This document shows positions 28,046 through 30,775 of a stretch of 30,775 nucleotides of DNA, piece after piece; within the stretch, counting starts at the first letter, position 1, and every line of letters starts with the position of its first letter. The notes beneath the pieces were generated by a model. It was not told the DNA's origin and made no database searches. It saw only the letters and a list, made by a program, of their open reading frames with translations. Made by a program: the position numbers and the translations under genes. The stretch comes from JACDAN01 sp036554945 (GTDB lineage Bacteria; Actinomycetota; Thermoleophilia; Gaiellales; Gaiellaceae): assembly GCA_036554945.1 (NCBI GenBank), contig DATBMH010000084.1, positions 1 through 30,775 on the forward strand, in the 5' to 3' direction.

Positions 28046-29172
28046 AAGTAGTCGGCGATCCCGCCGACGACGGCGTCGACCTGGGCCTCGGTCATGCCGG
28101 GGAACATCGGCAGCGAGAGCTGCTGCGCCGCGATGCCCTCGGCGACCGGGAAGTCGCCCGGCCCGTGGCCCAGCCACGCGTAGGCGGGCGAGAGGTGCAC
28201 GGGATCCGGGTAGTGCCGGCCCGTGCCGATGCCGCGCTCGCGGAGGAAGCCGGCGAGCGCCTCGGGATCCGCGGTGCGGACGCCGTAGATGTGCCAGACG
28301 GGCTCGCTGCCCCCGGGGACCGGCGGCAGCCCGAGGTCGCCGACGCCCGCGAGCCGCTCCGTGTACTTCGCGGCCACTGCACGCCGCTCGCCGTTCCAGC
28401 GGTCGAGCAGCGGCAGCTTGCGGAGCAGGACGATCGCCTGGATCGTGTCGAGGCGGGCCGTCCAGCCCTCGAGCTCGTGGAGGTACTTGCGGGTCTGCCC
28501 GTGCTCGCGGAGCGACCGGACCCGCGCGGCGAGCTCCCCGTCGTCCGTCGTCAGCGCCCCGGCGTCGCCGAAGGCGCCCAGGTTCTTGCCCGGGTAGAAG
28601 CTGAAGGCGTTCGCGATCCCGACGGTGCCGGCGACGACGCCGTCGCGGCTCGCGCCGTGCGCCTGGCAGGCGTCCTCGAGGATCGCCAGTCCTCGGCGTT
28701 CGGCGATCTCCTCGAGCGCGCGCATGTCGGCGAGCTGGCCGTAGAGGTGCGTCGGCATCAGGAAGCGCGTCCGCTCGGTCAGCGCCGCCTCGACCGCGCC
28801 GGCGTCGAGGTTCCAGTCCGACTCCGAGGCGTCGACGACGACCGGCTTGCCGCCGGCCTGCGTGATCGCCTCGAGCGTCGCGACGAACGTGTTCGCCGCG
28901 ACGACGACCTCGTCGCCCTGCTCGATCCCCGCGGCCTGGAGGCCGAGGCGCAGCGCGTCGAGCCCGCTGGCGAGGCCGACGCACTCGCCGGTGCCGCAGT
29001 AGGCGGCGAATGCGGCCTCGAACTCCCGCACCTGCGGGCCGTTCGTGAACGCGCTCGAGTCGACGAGATCGGCGATCTCCTCGACGATTGCCGCTTTCAA
29101 GTCACGATGGAGCAGTCCCAGATCGAGAAACGGGACGCTCGGAGCAGCTTCACGCAGGCGCTGGTCGGCCAC
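28042..29172 (-). CDS. DegT/DnrJ/EryC1/StrS family sugar aminotransferase (PLP-dependent)
   Basis: The 376-aa enzyme starts at GTG 29172; the next residues, VPFLDLGLLHRDLKAAIVEEI, match the family N-terminus. Landmarks are TNGPQVREFEAAFAAYCG, ASGLDALRLGLQAAG, VAANTFVATLEAI, PTHLYGQLADM, ILEDACQAHGA (Asp pairing with the PLP nitrogen) and SFYPGKNLGAFGDAGAL, with the PLP-binding Lys196. Family members convert keto-sugar nucleotides (for example dTDP-3- or 4-keto-6-deoxyhexoses) into amino sugars, and the GHxLA-like C-terminal region is intact. It implies an amino sugar in the glycan, which would give a substrate for the AAC(3)-type acetyltransferase. It is divergent from the FN3 gene; a CTAG half-site lies 36-39 bp upstream of the start. 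The QdtB/FdtB-like 3-aminotransferase assignment is likely but not certain. Confidence 0.93.
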   Translation of the reverse strand: MADQRLREAAPSVPFLDLGLLHRDLKAAIVEEIADLVDSSAFTNGPQVREFEAAFAAYCGTGECVGLASGLDALRLGLQAAGIEQGDEVVVAANTFVATLEAITQAGGKPVVVDASESDWNLDAGAVEAALTERTRFLMPTHLYGQLADMRALEEIAERRGLAILEDACQAHGASRDGVVAGTVGIANAFSFYPGKNLGAFGDAGALTTDDGELAARVRSLREHGQTRKYLHELEGWTARLDTIQAIVLLRKLPLLDRWNGERRAVAAKYTERLAGVGDLGLPPVPGGSEPVWHIYGVRTADPEALAGFLRERGIGTGRHYPDPVHLSPAYAWLGHGPGDFPVAEGIAAQQLSLPMFPGMTEAQVDAVVGGIADYF

Positions 29173-29265
29173 GGATCCCAGCGTACAGGCGAAAAATCGC
29201 GCAGAAACTAGCCGTCGGGGGAGTTGTGGGTCGGGACCCGCGTTTGGAAAATGGAGGCCGTGCGA
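29173..29265. promoter_or_regulatory. Divergent region with CTAGCCG half-site and strong Shine-Dalgarno for the FN3 gene
   Basis: AAACTAGCCGTCGGGG at 29205-29220 repeats the left half and centre of the CTAGCCG palindromes. GGGTC-GG-GACCC lies at about 29228-29239. GGAGG at 29253-29257 stands 8 bases before ATG 29266 and fixes that start over the upstream in-frame GTG 29224 and ATG 29251. Confidence 0.5.
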
Positions 29266-30180
29266 ATGACCGCATCTCGGCTTCGGCTTCCCGTGATTCT
29301 GTTGGTGGCTGCGCTCGGCGCGGGCTTCTTCGCGTCGGTCGCCGACGCCGCCGACAAGAGCAGGCCGAGCCGCCCGAGCGGCTTTGCGAAGTCCGCCGCG
29401 ACGGAGAAGACACTCTCGCTCACCTGGCGCGCCTCCACCGACAACGTCGGCGTGAAGGGCTACAAGGTCTACCGGAACGGCACGCAGGCGGGCACGATCA
29501 CCTCGGGCCTCTCGTACGTGCTCAGCGGCCTGGCCTGCAATACGACCTACCTCGTGATGGTCTCCGCGTACGACGCAGCCGGGAACGACTCGCTGCCCTC
29601 GGCGATCTTCGCCAAGACGGCCGCCTGCGGCTCCGACGAGCCGCCGTGCCCGACGCCGTCGACGGTCTTCCGGCTCCTGCTCGAGCACCAGATCCAGTAC
29701 GGCTGCACGTGGCCGGGCGGGATCTACGCCAAGCAGGCACTGCAGTCGGTGCGGCTGATGCTGGCGCTCCGCGGCGGCCGGCTCGACACCTGGCGCGGCA
29801 AGAAGTGGCACAAGGTGGCGCTCGAGGAGCTCGACGCAGCCACGGAGATGTCGAACGCCTGGGAGTCGAACGGCGTGCTGAAGGCGAACTCCCAGGGCCT
29901 CAAGGTGCAGTACAAGATCGGCCGCGTCATCCGCGTCCTCCACTGGAACAACCCCGAGCTCTTCGAGATCTCCAAGTCCGAGAAGTGGGCGCTGTCGGCG
30001 ATCTCCTGGTACATCGCCGCGAGCGAGTACAACCGCCGCTATGCGATCGTCGGCGCGACGCCGACCATGAACCGCGCGCTCTACGACCTGAAGCGGGCAG
30101 ACGTCGACTTCTTCGGGAACGTCTGCTACCGCGCGTGGGGCCGGTACCGCCAGGCCTGGCAGCGCGTCAGCGGCCTCTAG
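29266..30180 (+). CDS. Secreted protein with one FN3 domain and an unrecognised C-terminal alpha-helical domain
   Basis: The product is 304 aa from ATG 29266, with signal peptide LPVILLVAALGAGFFASVADA (cleavage after residue 28). An FN3 domain spans about 33-125 (SRPSGFAKSAATEKTLSLTW, DNVGVKGYKVYRNG, CNTTYLVMVSAYDAAGN) and closely resembles the FN3 modules of the large secreted proteins. After PPCPTPST, residues 128-304 are predicted helical: LLLEHQIQYGCTWPGGIY, ALQSVRLMLALRGG, WHKVALEELDAATEM, KIGRVIRVLHW, KWALSAISWYIAASEYN, and a C-terminal DFFGNVCYRAWGRYRQAW. Two cysteines (YGC and NVC) could form a disulfide. I do not recognise this domain. A cell-surface or matrix accessory role is inferred from the shared FN3 type and location. 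Confidence 0.82.
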   Translation: MTASRLRLPVILLVAALGAGFFASVADAADKSRPSRPSGFAKSAATEKTLSLTWRASTDNVGVKGYKVYRNGTQAGTITSGLSYVLSGLACNTTYLVMVSAYDAAGNDSLPSAIFAKTAACGSDEPPCPTPSTVFRLLLEHQIQYGCTWPGGIYAKQALQSVRLMLALRGGRLDTWRGKKWHKVALEELDAATEMSNAWESNGVLKANSQGLKVQYKIGRVIRVLHWNNPELFEISKSEKWALSAISWYIAASEYNRRYAIVGATPTMNRALYDLKRADVDFFGNVCYRAWGRYRQAWQRVSGL

Positions 30181-30302
30181 GCCGTCTGTAACAGCCGCAA
30201 CGCAATCCTCGCCACTCGGCTAGGCCGAACCTCGACTTCCGCCCATTACTCGCGCATGGGCGCGCGGGAGATAAATCACCTGTGGGCCGGGGGGTTCATT
30301 CG
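30181..30302. promoter_or_regulatory. Intergenic region before the sugar dehydrogenase gene
   Basis: The 122-bp gap contains TCGGC-TAG-GCCGA (about 30216-30228), another CTAG-centred palindrome, and a 6-bp hairpin GCCCAT...ATGGGC (about 30241-30261). GGGAGATAAATCACC follows, with a G6 run about 10 bases before GTG 30303. Promoter and 5' leader are expected here. No known riboswitch consensus was matched. Confidence 0.35.
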
Positions 30303-30775
30303 GTGTTGCGACGAGCGGTGCTCGCAGCCGCCCTTGCGCTCGTAGCGCTGGGGGCCGCGCAGACCGCCACCGCGGCGGTGCTCCAGCCCAACTTCCAGGA
30401 GACGACGGTGCTCTCCGGGCTGACGAATCCGACGACCATGCGCTTCGCCCCCGACGGCCGGGTGTTCGTCGCCGAGAAGAGCGGACGGATCAAGACGTTC
30501 GACAGCCTCAACGACTCGACGGCGACGATCACGGCCGATCTCAGCACGAACACCTACAACTTCTGGGACCGCGGGATGCTCGGGATGGCGCTCGACCCGA
30601 ACTACCCGGCCGATCCCTACCTCTACGTCCTCTACACGTACGACGGCGACATCGGCGGCCTGGCGCCGAAGTGGGGGACGCCGGGCGTCCTGTCCGATCC
30701 CTGCCCGCCGACCTTCGGCGCGACCGGCGACGGCTGCGTGGTCAGCGGCCGGCTGTCGCGGATCCCGATCGCGAC
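30303..30775 (+). CDS. Secreted PQQ-dependent sugar dehydrogenase-like protein (GSDH family), 3' end outside window
   Basis: A GTG at 30303 opens a frame that stays open to the window edge (157 codons plus two bases). The N-terminus is a signal peptide (RRAVLAAALALVALGAAQTATA). Then come NFQETTVLSGLTNPTTMRF, APDGRVFVAEKSGRIKTF, WDRGMLGMALDPNYPADPYL and YVLYTYDGDIGG. These are the first blades of the glucose/sorbosone dehydrogenase six-bladed propeller, where (T/A)xL..P..(M/I)xFxPDGRxFVxExxGxI and R-G-L-G-x-A-x-xPxF/Y are diagnostic. An insertion rich in Cys/Pro (DPCPPTFGATGDGC) follows. Catalytic His/Arg residues lie mostly beyond the edge. Actinobacterial relatives often carry C-terminal LamG/FN3/PKD modules, which would match the style here. 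Confidence 0.87.
   Translation, partial: MLRRAVLAAALALVALGAAQTATAAVLQPNFQETTVLSGLTNPTTMRFAPDGRVFVAEKSGRIKTFDSLNDSTATITADLSTNTYNFWDRGMLGMALDPNYPADPYLYVLYTYDGDIGGLAPKWGTPGVLSDPCPPTFGATGDGCVVSGRLSRIPIA

Noticed and set aside
1..30775. CRISPR arrays, tRNA/rRNA genes, transposases or phage genes
   Set aside because: No regularly spaced direct repeats, cloverleaf sequences or recognisable transposase/integrase motifs were seen on either strand.

Overview
The window is very GC-rich, and nearly every third codon position is G or C. It carries actinobacterial-style gene signals: GTG and TTG starts, long secreted FN3/LamG/polyproline proteins, and CTAG confined to stop codons and intergenic DNA. This suits a soil actinobacterium, possibly of the Thermoleophilia (Solirubrobacterales/Gaiellales type). 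That is inferred from style, because no rRNA or other phylogenetic marker is present. I see no tRNA, rRNA, CRISPR array, transposase or phage gene.

Layout. (1) 1-6330 is an exopolysaccharide assembly block. It has a truncated GT-B glycosyltransferase (minus), then a plus-strand set of a HTH-only LuxR regulator, a Wzz-like co-polymerase and a Wzy/WaaL-like polymerase. Facing these are three minus-strand genes (two GT2 enzymes and a DUF354 GT-B-like protein). (2) 6413-17108 holds four large secreted proteins arranged as two tandem, translationally coupled two-gene units. The first gene of each unit ends in the same ~430-aa unnamed domain. The second ends in a right-handed beta-helix. All four begin with the same unnamed ~165-aa domain. 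(3) 17176-19183 is a minus-strand pair: a predicted alpha/alpha-toroid protein and an AAC(3)-type N-acetyltransferase. The pair is bounded on both sides by same-orientation copies of a palindromic repeat. (4) 19376-25730 encodes a 1720-aa LamG/Ig/FN3/beta-helix protein and a stand-alone secreted beta-helix protein. (5) 25803-29172 holds a GT2 and a GT4 enzyme (plus, overlapping) facing a DegT-family sugar aminotransferase. (6) 29266-30775 encodes a small secreted FN3 protein and the start of a secreted PQQ-type sugar dehydrogenase.

Working model (inference): the glycosyltransferases, aminotransferase, acetyltransferase, Wzz and Wzy build and polymerise an amino-sugar-containing surface glycan. 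The secreted beta-helix and toroid-like proteins, carrying carbohydrate/adhesion modules on proline stalks, bind, trim or depolymerise that or a related polymer outside the cell. No flippase, initiating glycosyl-1-phosphate transferase or export channel is in the window, so the cluster continues elsewhere. The most novel material is the duplicated secreted two-gene module with its shared N-terminal domain, plus a palindromic CTAGCCG-N2-CGGCTAG motif that recurs in intergenic regions near a LuxR-type regulator.
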